From Citrobacter arsenatis (lineage in GTDB: Bacteria > Pseudomonadota > Gammaproteobacteria > Enterobacterales > Enterobacteriaceae): a stretch of DNA of 64,000 nt. The DNA is taken from the NCBI RefSeq assembly GCF_004353845.1, contig NZ_CP037864.1, positions 4,588,001-4,652,000 on the forward strand, given 5' to 3'. Position 1 is the first letter of the stretch. Every line of letters starts with the position of its first letter. Made by a program: the position numbers and the translations under genes. This document shows positions 43,146 to 51,167 of the stretch, one piece after another. The notes below the pieces were generated by a model, which searched no databases, was not told the origin of the DNA, and worked only from the letters and a program-made list of their open reading frames with translations.

Positions 43146-43721
43146 ATGAAGGCATTTTCGCCGCTTGCTGTGATTATCGCTGCACTGCTGCTGCAAGGCT
43201 GTGTCGCTGCTGCCGTTGTCGGAACTGCTGCTGTCGGCACCAAAGCCGCAACGGATCCTCGCAGCGTCGGCACCCAGGTAGATGACGGAACCCTGGAATT
43301 ACGCGTCAATACGGCGTTGTCGAAAGATGCCCAGATCAAGAAAGAGGCGCGCATCAACGTGAGCGCGTATCAGGGTAAAGTGCTGCTGGTTGGTCAGTCG
43401 CCAAATAGCGAACTGTCTGCGCGGGCAAAACAGATTGCGATGGGTGTAGAAGGTACGACTGAGGTCTTTAATGAGATCCGTCAGGGCCAGCCAATTGGCC
43501 TGGGCGATGCGTCCAACGATACCTGGATAACCACTAAAGTACGTTCCCAGTTGCTGACCAGCGATCAGGTGAAATCTTCTAACGTGAAAGTCACCACCGA
43601 AAACGGGGAAGTGTTCCTGTTGGGTCTGGTAACTGAGCGTGAAGCGAAGGCGGCGGCGGACATCGCCAGCCGAGTAAGCGGCGTGAAACGCGTCACTACG
43701 GCCTTTACGTTTATTAAGTAA
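43146..43721 (+). CDS. dolP: Outer-membrane lipoprotein DolP (YraP)
   Basis: A 191-residue lipoprotein with two BON domains (about 45-115 and 120-190). The signal peptide ends at LLLQGC (lipidated Cys 19). In E. coli DolP binds anionic phospholipid at the division site and supports outer-membrane integrity and the BAM complex; it is part of the sigma-E regulon. ATG follows AAGGAG. Confidence 0.95.
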   Translation: MKAFSPLAVIIAALLLQGCVAAAVVGTAAVGTKAATDPRSVGTQVDDGTLELRVNTALSKDAQIKKEARINVSAYQGKVLLVGQSPNSELSARAKQIAMGVEGTTEVFNEIRQGQPIGLGDASNDTWITTKVRSQLLTSDQVKSSNVKVTTENGEVFLLGLVTEREAKAAADIASRVSGVKRVTTAFTFIK

Positions 43722-43726
43722 TACAG

Positions 43727-43813
43727 ATGCCGGATAGCGATGCATGGGCGTCTTATCCGGCCTACAGGACGTTATCGTTTGTAGGTCGGATAAATGTCAG
43801 CGCCATCCGGCAT
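43727..43813. repeat. REP/BIME between dolP and yraR
   Basis: Two inverted REP-like units (GATGCCGGATAGCGATGCAT ... TATCCGGCCTAC, then GTAGGTCGGATAAATGTCAG ... CCATCCGGCAT) between convergent genes. The first has an atypical loop sequence. Confidence 0.88.
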
Positions 43814-43814
43814 T

Positions 43815-44450
43815 TTATTTGGCCCTTTCGCGCAGCTCGGAAGAGGTCAGGATCGAAACCCCTTCATGCCCAGGCGCCAGCGCCTCCGCCAACATTGCCC
43901 GCGCAACATCACGTGCTTCAATCGACTTCCAGTTCCCCGGCAGCAGTCTGAACAACGGCGCTAAAAACTTCTCATTCGTCCTCTGTTTGTCCCGATCGCC
44001 CAGTAGCATCGAAGGCCGGACAATCGTCAGCCGTGGCCAATTTTGCGCGATCAGCGCCTGCTCCATTTCACCTTTCACCCGGTTATAGAAAAACGGTGAA
44101 TTCGCATTGGCGCCCATCGAACTCACCACCAGCATATGCTGGGCTCCCAACCTACGTCCCGTCAGGGCCGTATCCACCACCAGCGTATAGTCAGCATGGA
44201 TAAACGCCTCTTTGCTGCCCGCTTCACGTCGGGTCGTTCCCAGACAACAAAAAACGATATCGACCGGGTCGGTAACTTGCGCCAGAGCATCGGTTAGCTG
44301 CGGATCATGGGGATTATAGATGCCAACCGTATCCGCCAGCGGTCGACGCGTCGGCGCCGTGATGGCGTTGACCCGGGGTTCATTAAGCAGCATACGCAGT
44401 AAATTTCCGCCCACCAGCCCCGTGCCTCCCGTTATTAACACCTGACTCAT
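43815..44450 (-). CDS. yraR: NAD(P)-binding protein YraR
   Basis: A 211-residue short-chain dehydrogenase/reductase-like protein. The N-terminal nucleotide-binding motif is VLITGGTGLVGGNLLRMLL (about 4-22); VDIVFCCLGTTRREAGSKEA and VVSSMGANANSPFFYNRVKG contain the S...YxxxK catalytic arrangement. Its substrate is unknown. It matches E. coli YraR. The genes yraQ and yhbO that flank it in E. coli are absent here. Confidence 0.9.
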   Translation of the reverse strand: MSQVLITGGTGLVGGNLLRMLLNEPRVNAITAPTRRPLADTVGIYNPHDPQLTDALAQVTDPVDIVFCCLGTTRREAGSKEAFIHADYTLVVDTALTGRRLGAQHMLVVSSMGANANSPFFYNRVKGEMEQALIAQNWPRLTIVRPSMLLGDRDKQRTNEKFLAPLFRLLPGNWKSIEARDVARAMLAEALAPGHEGVSILTSSELRERAK

Positions 44451-44486
44451 CGTTTATCTTCCCCAGGTCTTCAATCACTGTTCTAA

Positions 44487-44915
44487 CTATAGATCACGTA
44501 ACCAATGCATCTTTTTACCAAAGCCCAGCGTGTTGTCCGTGAATTTGACTTCATCCAATCGAATCTCCCACACGGGCGCAGGCAGCATTCTGGCGACGGG
44601 GAAGCGGCGGTTGTAGGCTTTACGCGCGACGTCGCTCTCCTGCCCTTCAAGACGCCGGATTTCCCCTTTAAACTGTACGCCACGAATCAGGGCAACCGTT
44701 TTAGGCTGACCATTTACCGTGCCGGCAATCGGCGCTCGCGGTCCGGACATCTGCGCATGACGGGTTTTCTCATCGGTCAGCACGTAGAATGTCATCTTCT
44801 GCGCATCAAACAGGTAAAACGCATTGGCGCACCACAATTCACCTTCCTGATGTACGCACCAGGTCACGACGTGCTGCTTTGCCAGCCAGCGGGTCACCGC
44901 AGTCAGTGTTTCCAT
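44487..44915 (-). CDS. yhbP: UPF0306 protein YhbP
   Basis: A 142-residue conserved protein of the pyridoxamine-phosphate-oxidase-like split-barrel group. LWCANAFYLFDAQKMTFYVL (about 28-47) is the conserved core. It matches E. coli YhbP; the cofactor and role are not established. It is 36 bases from yraR on the same strand and divergent from yhbQ. Confidence 0.9.
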   Translation of the reverse strand: METLTAVTRWLAKQHVVTWCVHQEGELWCANAFYLFDAQKMTFYVLTDEKTRHAQMSGPRAPIAGTVNGQPKTVALIRGVQFKGEIRRLEGQESDVARKAYNRRFPVARMLPAPVWEIRLDEVKFTDNTLGFGKKMHWLRDL

Positions 44916-44967
44916 TGCTGTTCTCTTTTATACTGTAGGTCTGAAAATTATCACGTCGATGGTGACA

Positions 44968-45267
44968 ATGACACCCTGGTATCTGTACCTGATCCGTACC
45001 GCGGACAACGCCTTATACACCGGAATAACCACCGATGTGCAGCGCCGCTATCAGCAGCATCAAAGTGGGAAAGGCGCGAAGGCGCTACGCGGAAAGGGGG
45101 AGCTCACGTTGGCATTTGCGGCGCAGGTTGGCAACCGTTCGCTGGCCCTGCGCATAGAGTATCGCGTCAAACAGCTCACCAAGCGGCAGAAAGAACGCCT
45201 GGTCGAAGGCGAAGGGTTTGAGGCGCTACTGAGCAGCCTGCAAACCCCGGATCTTAAAAACGATTGA
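44968..45267 (+). CDS. yhbQ: GIY-YIG nuclease-family protein YhbQ
   Basis: A 99-residue GIY-YIG domain protein (MTPWYLYLIRTADNALYTGI; the first motif is YLI...YTG) of the UPF0213 group, which is a single-domain nuclease fold with conserved Arg and Glu. A DNA-repair role has been suggested but the substrate is uncertain. An in-frame ATG three codons upstream (44959) is possible. The 3' end overlaps the convergent yhbS by 14 bases. Confidence 0.92.
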   Translation: MTPWYLYLIRTADNALYTGITTDVQRRYQQHQSGKGAKALRGKGELTLAFAAQVGNRSLALRIEYRVKQLTKRQKERLVEGEGFEALLSSLQTPDLKND

Positions 45268-45757
45268 AGTGGTCGTGGTATTCCACAAGGCCCGTCACGC
45301 CCTCCAGCGCATCGTCCGCCAGGCGATGAACCTGGAACGCGCTTTCGGTACCCGGCCAGCGGCAGCGCAGATCATGATGAGCCGCCAGCTCAAAACCAAA
45401 GCGGCTGTACAGTGCCGGATCCCCCAGCGTGACCACCGCGGCGTAGCCAAACTCGTTCAGGGAATCGAGTCCTTCATAGACCAGCTGACGCGCCAGACCC
45501 TGCCCCCGGTAGTTTTCATCCACCGCGAGCGGCGCCATGCCGACCCATTGCAGATCTTCACCCTGGACATCGACAGGACTAAACGCGACGTAACCTACTA
45601 CCTGACCTTCGTCATCGGTCGCAACCAAACCCAACGTTAAGAAACCGTCTTCACGCAGGTCGTGCACTAATTTCGCTTCCGCATCGCTCTCAAATGAACG
45701 GCGCAGCAGCGCATCAATACCTGGGGCATCAATGGGAATTTCAACTCGAATCAGCAT
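45254..45757 (-). CDS. yhbS: GNAT-family N-acetyltransferase YhbS
   Basis: A 167-residue GNAT protein. The acetyl-CoA site is VDENYRGQGLARQLVYEGLD (R-G-Q-G-L-A, about 78-97). It matches E. coli YhbS, whose physiological substrate is not settled. It overlaps the end of ubiT by 7 bases, so the two are probably cotranscribed. Confidence 0.92.
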   Translation of the reverse strand: MLIRVEIPIDAPGIDALLRRSFESDAEAKLVHDLREDGFLTLGLVATDDEGQVVGYVAFSPVDVQGEDLQWVGMAPLAVDENYRGQGLARQLVYEGLDSLNEFGYAAVVTLGDPALYSRFGFELAAHHDLRCRWPGTESAFQVHRLADDALEGVTGLVEYHDHFNRF

Positions 45758-46275
45758 GGCTCACCTACCGAAGTCTGTTTGGTGTCTGGCGACGTTTTCA
45801 TCCCCGCCTCAACAAAATCCGCCAACTGCATCAGCATGACGCGCAGCGCTTTAGGCATCTGATCCAGTTCGATGGCGTCCATCAGATTTTTTACATACAG
45901 CCCTAATTCTGTATCACCTTCAATCACCAGGCGACGCTGGAAGAAAAGCGTATCTGGATCCTGCTTACGCGCCGCGATCATCAGGAGATCGCTGGCATCG
46001 GCGCTAAAACTTACATCCGCATCTGCATTCTGGCTGACAATAAGTTTATCGTTCTCAACAGAGGTATACCATTTGAGGCCAATGTCACGCACATGAATGC
46101 TCAGCCAGCGGCCGTCGAGAAACTCCAGCTCCCCATCGGCCAGCGCCTGACTAAACTGCCAGCTCAGGACCTGCTCCAGAACCTGGCGCTTCAGCGCAAA
46201 GGGCGTCAGTTTAACCGGTACACTCATCAGAGAAGGACCAAAATGTACTAAGCGTGAACGCAGTTTATCCAACAC
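45751..46275 (-). CDS. ubiT: UbiT, lipid-binding factor of O2-independent ubiquinone synthesis
   Basis: A 174-residue SCP2-domain protein (YhbT). UbiT binds isoprenoid quinone intermediates and, with UbiU and UbiV, supports ubiquinone synthesis without oxygen. Core segments are VKLTPFALKRQVLEQVLSWQ, ADVSFSADASDLLMIAARKQ and FFQRRLVIEGDTELGLYVKN. I chose the GTG at 46275 (preceded by GGGAG at 8-base spacing); a TTG seven codons upstream is the alternative. It is divergent from ubiU-ubiV. Confidence 0.93.
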   Translation of the reverse strand: MLDKLRSRLVHFGPSLMSVPVKLTPFALKRQVLEQVLSWQFSQALADGELEFLDGRWLSIHVRDIGLKWYTSVENDKLIVSQNADADVSFSADASDLLMIAARKQDPDTLFFQRRLVIEGDTELGLYVKNLMDAIELDQMPKALRVMLMQLADFVEAGMKTSPDTKQTSVGEPC

Positions 46276-46331
46276 GAGCTTTACTCCCTGTTCCAATAGT
46301 CCTGCTATTTTGCCATATCAAATAAACGACA

Positions 46332-46414
46332 TAGCGGCATAAATCAACAATTCGCTACGAAATTGTTACCTCTTTATTGGTGTTACCAATACGACTTTAA
46401 CTGCCTCAAATCAA
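46332..46414. promoter_or_regulatory. Candidate FNR sites between ubiT and ubiU
   Basis: Minus-strand TTGATTTGAGGCAG (46401-46414) and TTGATTTATGCCGC (46332-46345) each have one perfect FNR half (TTGAT) and one poor half. In E. coli ubiUV is induced by FNR without oxygen, so such sites are expected here. The second halves are weak and the calls are by eye. Confidence 0.4.
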
Positions 46415-46495
46415 AAATTGTCTCAGCAAGGTTAACTAAAATCCCTCTTCGTTAACATTTCTGCGCCCTTCACGGCGCAACGTTCAGGATAAATT

Positions 46496-47491
46496 ATGGA
46501 GCTGCTCTGCCCTGCCGGAAATCTCCCGGCGCTTAAGGCGGCCATCGAGAACGGCGCTGATGCTGTCTACATCGGGCTGAAAGATGATACCAACGCCCGT
46601 CATTTCGCCGGCCTTAATTTTACCGAGAAAAAATTGCAGGAAGCGGTGAGTTTTGTTCATCAGCATCGCCGTAAGCTGCACATCGCGATTAACACCTTTG
46701 CGCATCCGGATGGTTACGCGCGCTGGCAGCGTGCCGTGGATATGGCGGCACAACTGGGTGCGGATGCGCTGATCCTCGCCGACCTCGCCATGCTTGAGTA
46801 TGCCGCAGAGCGCTACCCGCATATTGAGCGCCATGTCTCTGTTCAGGCATCTGCAACCAATGAAGAGGCGATTAATTTCTATCATCGCAACTTTGACGTT
46901 GCCCGCGTAGTGCTGCCGCGCGTGCTGTCTATTCATCAGGTGAAGCAACTCGCTCGTGTCACGCCTGTTCCCCTGGAAGTGTTCGCCTTCGGTAGCCTGT
47001 GCATTATGGCGGAAGGCCGTTGCTATCTTTCATCCTATCTGACGGGCGAGTCGCCTAACACGGTTGGCGCTTGTTCTCCTGCCCGTTTTGTACGCTGGCA
47101 GCAGACCCAACAAGGGCTGGAATCCCGTCTCAATGAGGTGCTGATCGACCGCTATCAGGACGGAGAAAACGCCGGTTATCCCACGCTGTGTAAAGGCCGT
47201 TATCTGGTCGATGGCGAGCGTTATCATGCGCTGGAAGAACCCACCAGCCTGAATACGCTGGAGCTACTGCCGGAACTGCTGGCGGCCAAAATTGCCTCGG
47301 TAAAAATCGAGGGACGCCAGCGTAGCCCGGCTTACGTCAGCCAGGTGGCAAAAGTGTGGCGTCAGGCAATCGACCGCTGTATAGCCGACCCGCAAAACTA
47401 CGCCCCACAGGCCGCGTGGATGGAAACGCTCGGATCAATGTCCGAAGGCACGCAGACCACGCTTGGCGCGTATCACCGTAAATGGCAGTGA
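46496..47491 (+). CDS. ubiU: UbiU, Fe-S hydroxylation factor for O2-independent ubiquinone synthesis
   Basis: A 331-residue U32-peptidase-family protein (YhbU). It forms a heterodimer with UbiV, each holding a [4Fe-4S] cluster, and uses prephenate as oxygen donor for ring hydroxylation. Cluster cysteines are in GSLCIMAEGRCYLSS, VGACSPARF and LCKGRYLVDG. ELLCPAGNLPALKAAIENGA is the family N-terminus. It overlaps the next gene's upstream region; ubiV starts 9 bases after its stop. Confidence 0.95.
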   Translation: MELLCPAGNLPALKAAIENGADAVYIGLKDDTNARHFAGLNFTEKKLQEAVSFVHQHRRKLHIAINTFAHPDGYARWQRAVDMAAQLGADALILADLAMLEYAAERYPHIERHVSVQASATNEEAINFYHRNFDVARVVLPRVLSIHQVKQLARVTPVPLEVFAFGSLCIMAEGRCYLSSYLTGESPNTVGACSPARFVRWQQTQQGLESRLNEVLIDRYQDGENAGYPTLCKGRYLVDGERYHALEEPTSLNTLELLPELLAAKIASVKIEGRQRSPAYVSQVAKVWRQAIDRCIADPQNYAPQAAWMETLGSMSEGTQTTLGAYHRKWQ

Positions 47492-47499
47492 GAGAAGCA

Positions 47500-48378
47500 A
47501 TGAAATATTCCTTAGGGCCAGTGCTGTGGTACTGGCCAAAAGAAACGCTGGAAGATTTTTATCAGCAGGCCGCCGCAAGCCAGGCCGACGTTATCTATCT
47601 TGGCGAAGCGGTATGCAGTAAACGCCGCGCCACCAAAGTGGGCGACTGGATCGATATGGCGAAATCGCTTGCTGGCAGCGGTAAACAGGTGGTGCTTTCG
47701 ACGCTGGCGCTGGTGCAGGCCTCCTCTGAACTGGGAGAGCTGAAGCGCTATGTCGAAAACGGCGACTTCCTGCTGGAAGCCAGCGATCTCGGCGTGGTAA
47801 ACATGTGTGCCGAACGTAAGCTACCGTTTGTCGCCGGACATGCGCTTAATTGCTACAACGCGGTTACCCTGCGTTTGCTGCTCAAACAGGGTATGGTGCG
47901 CTGGTGTATGCCGGTAGAGCTGTCCCGCGACTGGCTGGTAAACCTGCTCAACCAGTGTGATGAGTTGGGTATTCGCAATCAGTTTGAAGTAGAGGTGCTG
48001 AGCTACGGACATCTGCCGCTGGCCTACTCTGCCCGCTGCTTTACCGCACGTTCTGAAGACCGTCCAAAGGACGAGTGCGAAACCTGCTGCATCAAATACC
48101 CGAACGGGCGCGATGTGTTGTCGCAGGAGAATCAGCAGGTCTTTGTCCTCAACGGGATCCAGACCATGAGCGGCTATGTTTACAACCTCGGCAACGAGCT
48201 GACATCGATGCAGGGGCTGGTTGATATTGTGCGTCTGTCCCCTTCAGGCACTGAAACTTTCGCCATGCTTAATGCCTTCCGCGCCAATGAAAATGGTACA
48301 GCCCCATTACCGCTTGCCGCCCACAGCGACTGCAACGGCTACTGGAAGCGGCTGGCAGGGCTGGAACTGCAGTCCTGA
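47500..48378 (+). CDS. ubiV: UbiV, partner of UbiU
   Basis: A 292-residue U32-family protein (YhbV), equal in length to E. coli UbiV. Cluster cysteines are C39 in YLGEAVCSKRRATK and those in YSARCFTARSEDRPKDECET followed by CCIKYPNG. The ATG at 47500 follows GAGAG; upstream residues in frame overlap ubiU and are not conserved. It forms the UbiU-UbiV complex with the preceding gene. Confidence 0.95.
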   Translation: MKYSLGPVLWYWPKETLEDFYQQAAASQADVIYLGEAVCSKRRATKVGDWIDMAKSLAGSGKQVVLSTLALVQASSELGELKRYVENGDFLLEASDLGVVNMCAERKLPFVAGHALNCYNAVTLRLLLKQGMVRWCMPVELSRDWLVNLLNQCDELGIRNQFEVEVLSYGHLPLAYSARCFTARSEDRPKDECETCCIKYPNGRDVLSQENQQVFVLNGIQTMSGYVYNLGNELTSMQGLVDIVRLSPSGTETFAMLNAFRANENGTAPLPLAAHSDCNGYWKRLAGLELQS

Positions 48379-48383
48379 TAAAA

Positions 48384-48457
48384 CCCGGCATAAATGCCTT
48401 ATCCGGCCTATAAATAGCGATCCCGTAGGCCCGATAAGCGCAGCGCCATCGGGCATT
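48384..48457. repeat. REP/BIME between ubiV and yhbW
   Basis: An incomplete REP (CCCGGCATAAATGCCTTATC then CGGCCTA) and an inverted full REP (GTAGGCCCGATAAGCGCAGC ... CATCGGGCA). It lies in the 176-base gap before yhbW. Confidence 0.88.
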
Positions 48458-48554
48458 GTTTTTGCCATCAGTCTCATAAAGCTCACTTTGTTAACAACAT
48501 TCGCTAATCTTTAATGCAGTATTAAAAGATTAACCGGTAACAAAGTGAGCCGTT

Positions 48555-49562
48555 ATGACTGACAAAACTATTCCATTCTCGGTGCTGGATCTGGCGCCGA
48601 TCCCTGAAGGATCTTCGGCTAAAGAAGCCTTCACACACTCGCTTGACCTCGCTCGATTGGCTGAAAAACGCGGTTACCATCGATACTGGCTGGCAGAGCA
48701 TCACAACATGACCGGCATCGCCAGCGCCGCAACCTCAGTGTTGATTGGCTATCTGGCAGCCAATACCACTACGCTGCATCTCGGGTCTGGCGGCGTTATG
48801 CTACCCAACCATTCGCCGCTGGTGATCGCCGAGCAGTTCGGTACCCTGAACACGTTGTATCCAGGACGAATCGATCTCGGCCTTGGCCGCGCGCCGGGTA
48901 GCGATCAGCCGACGATGCGCGCACTGCGCCGCCATATGAGCGGTGATATCGATAACTTCCCGCGCGACGTAGCTGAGCTGGTGGACTGGTTTGACGCCCG
49001 CGATCCGAATCCCCATGTACGCCCGGTTCCCGGCTACGGCGAGCAGATCCCGGTCTGGTTATTAGGCTCCAGCCTGTACAGCGCACAGCTGGCGGCTCAG
49101 CTTGGTCTGCCGTTTGCCTTTGCCTCGCACTTTGCTCCGGATATGCTGCATCAGGCGCTGCACCTGTATCGCACCCAGTTCAAGCCTTCAGCACGGTTGG
49201 CAAAACCGTATGCGATGGTGTGCATCAACATTATTGCCGCCGACAGTAATCGCGATGCCGAATTTCTTTTCACCTCGATGCAGCAGGCGTTTGTGAAACT
49301 GCGTCGTGGCGAAACCGGCCAGCTACCGCCGCCGGTAGAGAATATGCATCAGCTGTGGTCCGCTTCCGAACAGTACGGCGTACAACAAGCGCTGAGCATG
49401 TCGCTGGTTGGGGATAAGGCAAAAGTGCGTCACGGGCTGGAGTCGATTCTTCGTGAAACCCAGGCCGATGAAATTATGGTTAACGGCCAGATTTTTGAAA
49501 ATCAGGCGCGTCTACATTCGTTTGATTTGGCGATGGATGTGAAGCAGGAATTGTTGGGGTAG
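48555..49562 (+). CDS. yhbW: Luciferase-like monooxygenase YhbW
   Basis: A 335-residue flavin-dependent luciferase-like family protein matching E. coli YhbW. Conserved segments are YWLAEHHNMTGIASAATSVL (about 44-63), LGSGGVMLPNHSPLVIAEQF, YPGRIDLGLGRAPGSD and VWLLGSSLYSAQLAAQLGLP. The substrate is unknown. It is flanked on both sides by REP elements and appears monocistronic. Confidence 0.92.
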   Translation: MTDKTIPFSVLDLAPIPEGSSAKEAFTHSLDLARLAEKRGYHRYWLAEHHNMTGIASAATSVLIGYLAANTTTLHLGSGGVMLPNHSPLVIAEQFGTLNTLYPGRIDLGLGRAPGSDQPTMRALRRHMSGDIDNFPRDVAELVDWFDARDPNPHVRPVPGYGEQIPVWLLGSSLYSAQLAAQLGLPFAFASHFAPDMLHQALHLYRTQFKPSARLAKPYAMVCINIIAADSNRDAEFLFTSMQQAFVKLRRGETGQLPPPVENMHQLWSASEQYGVQQALSMSLVGDKAKVRHGLESILRETQADEIMVNGQIFENQARLHSFDLAMDVKQELLG

Positions 49563-49572
49563 TGCATTATTT

Positions 49573-49645
49573 TGCCCGGTGGCGCTTCGCTTACCGGGCC
49601 TACTTGATCCTGTAGGCCGGATAAGGCGCAGCCGCCATCCGGCAC
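49573..49645. repeat. REP/BIME between yhbW and mtr
   Basis: Two inverted REPs (TGCCCGGTGGCGCTTCGCTT ... ACCGGGCCTAC and TGTAGGCCGGATAAGGCGCA ... GCCATCCGGCA) between convergent genes. Confidence 0.9.
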
Positions 49646-49652
49646 AATAAAG

Positions 49653-50897
49653 TTACTGGTAAACAGGTAACAGATTCACGCTCGACAGAATATGGATAAC
49701 CGCGTTGCCGATACCGAATACCAGGATCAGCGCAATCATCGGCTTACCGCCCCAGACGCGGAATTTCGGGCTGCCGAAACGCTCGCGGGATTTACGGGCC
49801 AGCAGCGCCGGAACAATAGCGGCCCAGATAGTTGCCGCAAGCCCTGCATAGCCAATGGCGTACAGGAAACCGTTCGGCCACAACAGACCACCAACAATCG
49901 GCGGGACAAACGTCAGCAATGCCGTTTTAAAACGTCCCATTGCCGAGTCATCAAAGCCAAACAGATCCGCCAGATAGTCGAACAAACCGAGCGTAACGCC
50001 AAGGAATGAACTCGCCACCGCAAAATTGGAGAACACCACCAGCAGCAGATCCAGACTGCGGCTGTTCAGCACACCGCTCAGCGCCTGTACCAGCACATCA
50101 ATGTTACCGCCCTGCTGCGCAATACCGATAAATTCCGGACGCGGAATATTACCCATTGTCCCCAGCAACCATACGGTATACAGCACCAGTGCCAGTAGCG
50201 TACCGTACACCAGACACTTAACGATGGTCTTCGGATCTTTGCCGTAGTACTTCATCAGGCTCGGGACGTTGCCGTGATAGCCGAATGAGGCCAGACAGAA
50301 CGGCAGCGTCATCAGCAGGTACGGCGTATATGAAGCGTTGCTTTGCGCCACGTTAAACAGTGTTGCGGGCTGCACGTGCCCCAGCAGACTGCCGAAGGTC
50401 AGGAAAAAAGTAATGATCTTTGCACCCAGCACAATCGCCGTCATGCGGCTAACCGCTTTGGTGCTTAACCACACCACAAACGCCACCAGCAGCGCAAAAC
50501 CAAGGCCCGCCGCACGCGCCGGAACGTTCAGCGACATCTCCGAGAAGGTGTGATGCAGGATCGAGCCGCTCGCGGAGATATACGCATAGGTCAGGATATA
50601 GAGAACGAAAGCAATCGAGATGCCGTTCACAACGTTCCAGCCTTTGCCCAGCAGATCTTTCGTGATGGTGTCAAAGCTGGAGCCAATGCGGTAATTGAGG
50701 TTAGCTTCGAGGATCATCAACCCGGAGTGCAGCATGCAGAACCAGGTGAAGATCAGCGCCGCCATTGACCAGAAGAACCACGCCCCGGACATGACCACTG
50801 GCAGAGAAAACATCCCCGCGCCAATAATGGTGCCGCCGATGATCACGACTCCGCCAAGCAGCGAAGGTGACGTTTGGGTGGTGGTAAGTGTTGCCAT
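49653..50897 (-). CDS. mtr: High-affinity tryptophan permease Mtr
   Basis: A 414-residue HAAAP-family amino-acid permease with about eleven helices; the first is GGVVIIGGTIIGAGMFSLPV (about 15-34). In E. coli Mtr takes up tryptophan (and indole) with protons and is repressed by TrpR and activated by TyrR with phenylalanine or tyrosine. A TrpR operator is visible upstream. The 5' leader carries an ERIC repeat. Confidence 0.96.
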   Translation of the reverse strand: MATLTTTQTSPSLLGGVVIIGGTIIGAGMFSLPVVMSGAWFFWSMAALIFTWFCMLHSGLMILEANLNYRIGSSFDTITKDLLGKGWNVVNGISIAFVLYILTYAYISASGSILHHTFSEMSLNVPARAAGLGFALLVAFVVWLSTKAVSRMTAIVLGAKIITFFLTFGSLLGHVQPATLFNVAQSNASYTPYLLMTLPFCLASFGYHGNVPSLMKYYGKDPKTIVKCLVYGTLLALVLYTVWLLGTMGNIPRPEFIGIAQQGGNIDVLVQALSGVLNSRSLDLLLVVFSNFAVASSFLGVTLGLFDYLADLFGFDDSAMGRFKTALLTFVPPIVGGLLWPNGFLYAIGYAGLAATIWAAIVPALLARKSRERFGSPKFRVWGGKPMIALILVFGIGNAVIHILSSVNLLPVYQ

Positions 50898-50919
50898 TTA
50901 GCCATCTCTCCAGTGTATT

Positions 50920-51041
50920 TCCCCGTCATACTTCAAGCTGTAGATGCGTTGGCTGCGCTCCGCAATCCCAGTCACTTACTTAAGTAAGCTCCCGGAATGT
51001 CCTCGTTTGCAACCTTCCTACAACTCGAATTATTTAGGGTA
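50920..51041. repeat. ERIC element in the mtr leader
   Basis: About 120 bp starting CCCGTCATACTTCAAGCTGT, with the ERIC core CAGTCACTTACTTAAGTAAG followed by CTCCCGG in the middle. It lies between the TrpR operator and the mtr start codon, so it should be transcribed as part of the leader. Confidence 0.92.
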
Positions 51042-51074
51042 ACAATTAGCTAATACAGTTTAATGTGCTGCACT

Positions 51075-51092
51075 GTACCAGTACACGAGTAC
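51075..51092 (-). promoter_or_regulatory. TrpR operator of mtr
   Basis: GTACCAGTACACGAGTAC (minus strand GTACTCGTGTACTGGTAC) is a near-perfect TrpR operator (consensus GTACTAGTTTAACTAGTAC), where E. coli mtr has the same element overlapping its promoter. Confidence 0.85.
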
Positions 51093-51103
51093 AATTGAAA
51101 TAA

Positions 51104-51134
51104 AAAAAGCCCCAATCATTTCGATCGGGGCTGT
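51104..51134 (-). terminator. deaD terminator
   Basis: On the minus strand AGCCCC and GGGGCT form a hairpin with a 12-base middle, followed by TTTTTTT, just beyond the deaD stop. It ends the pnp-nlpI-deaD transcript before the mtr promoter. Confidence 0.88.
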
Positions 51135-51167
51135 ATATTTTATTTTACGCTTTTAAGCCGTTTTGGC

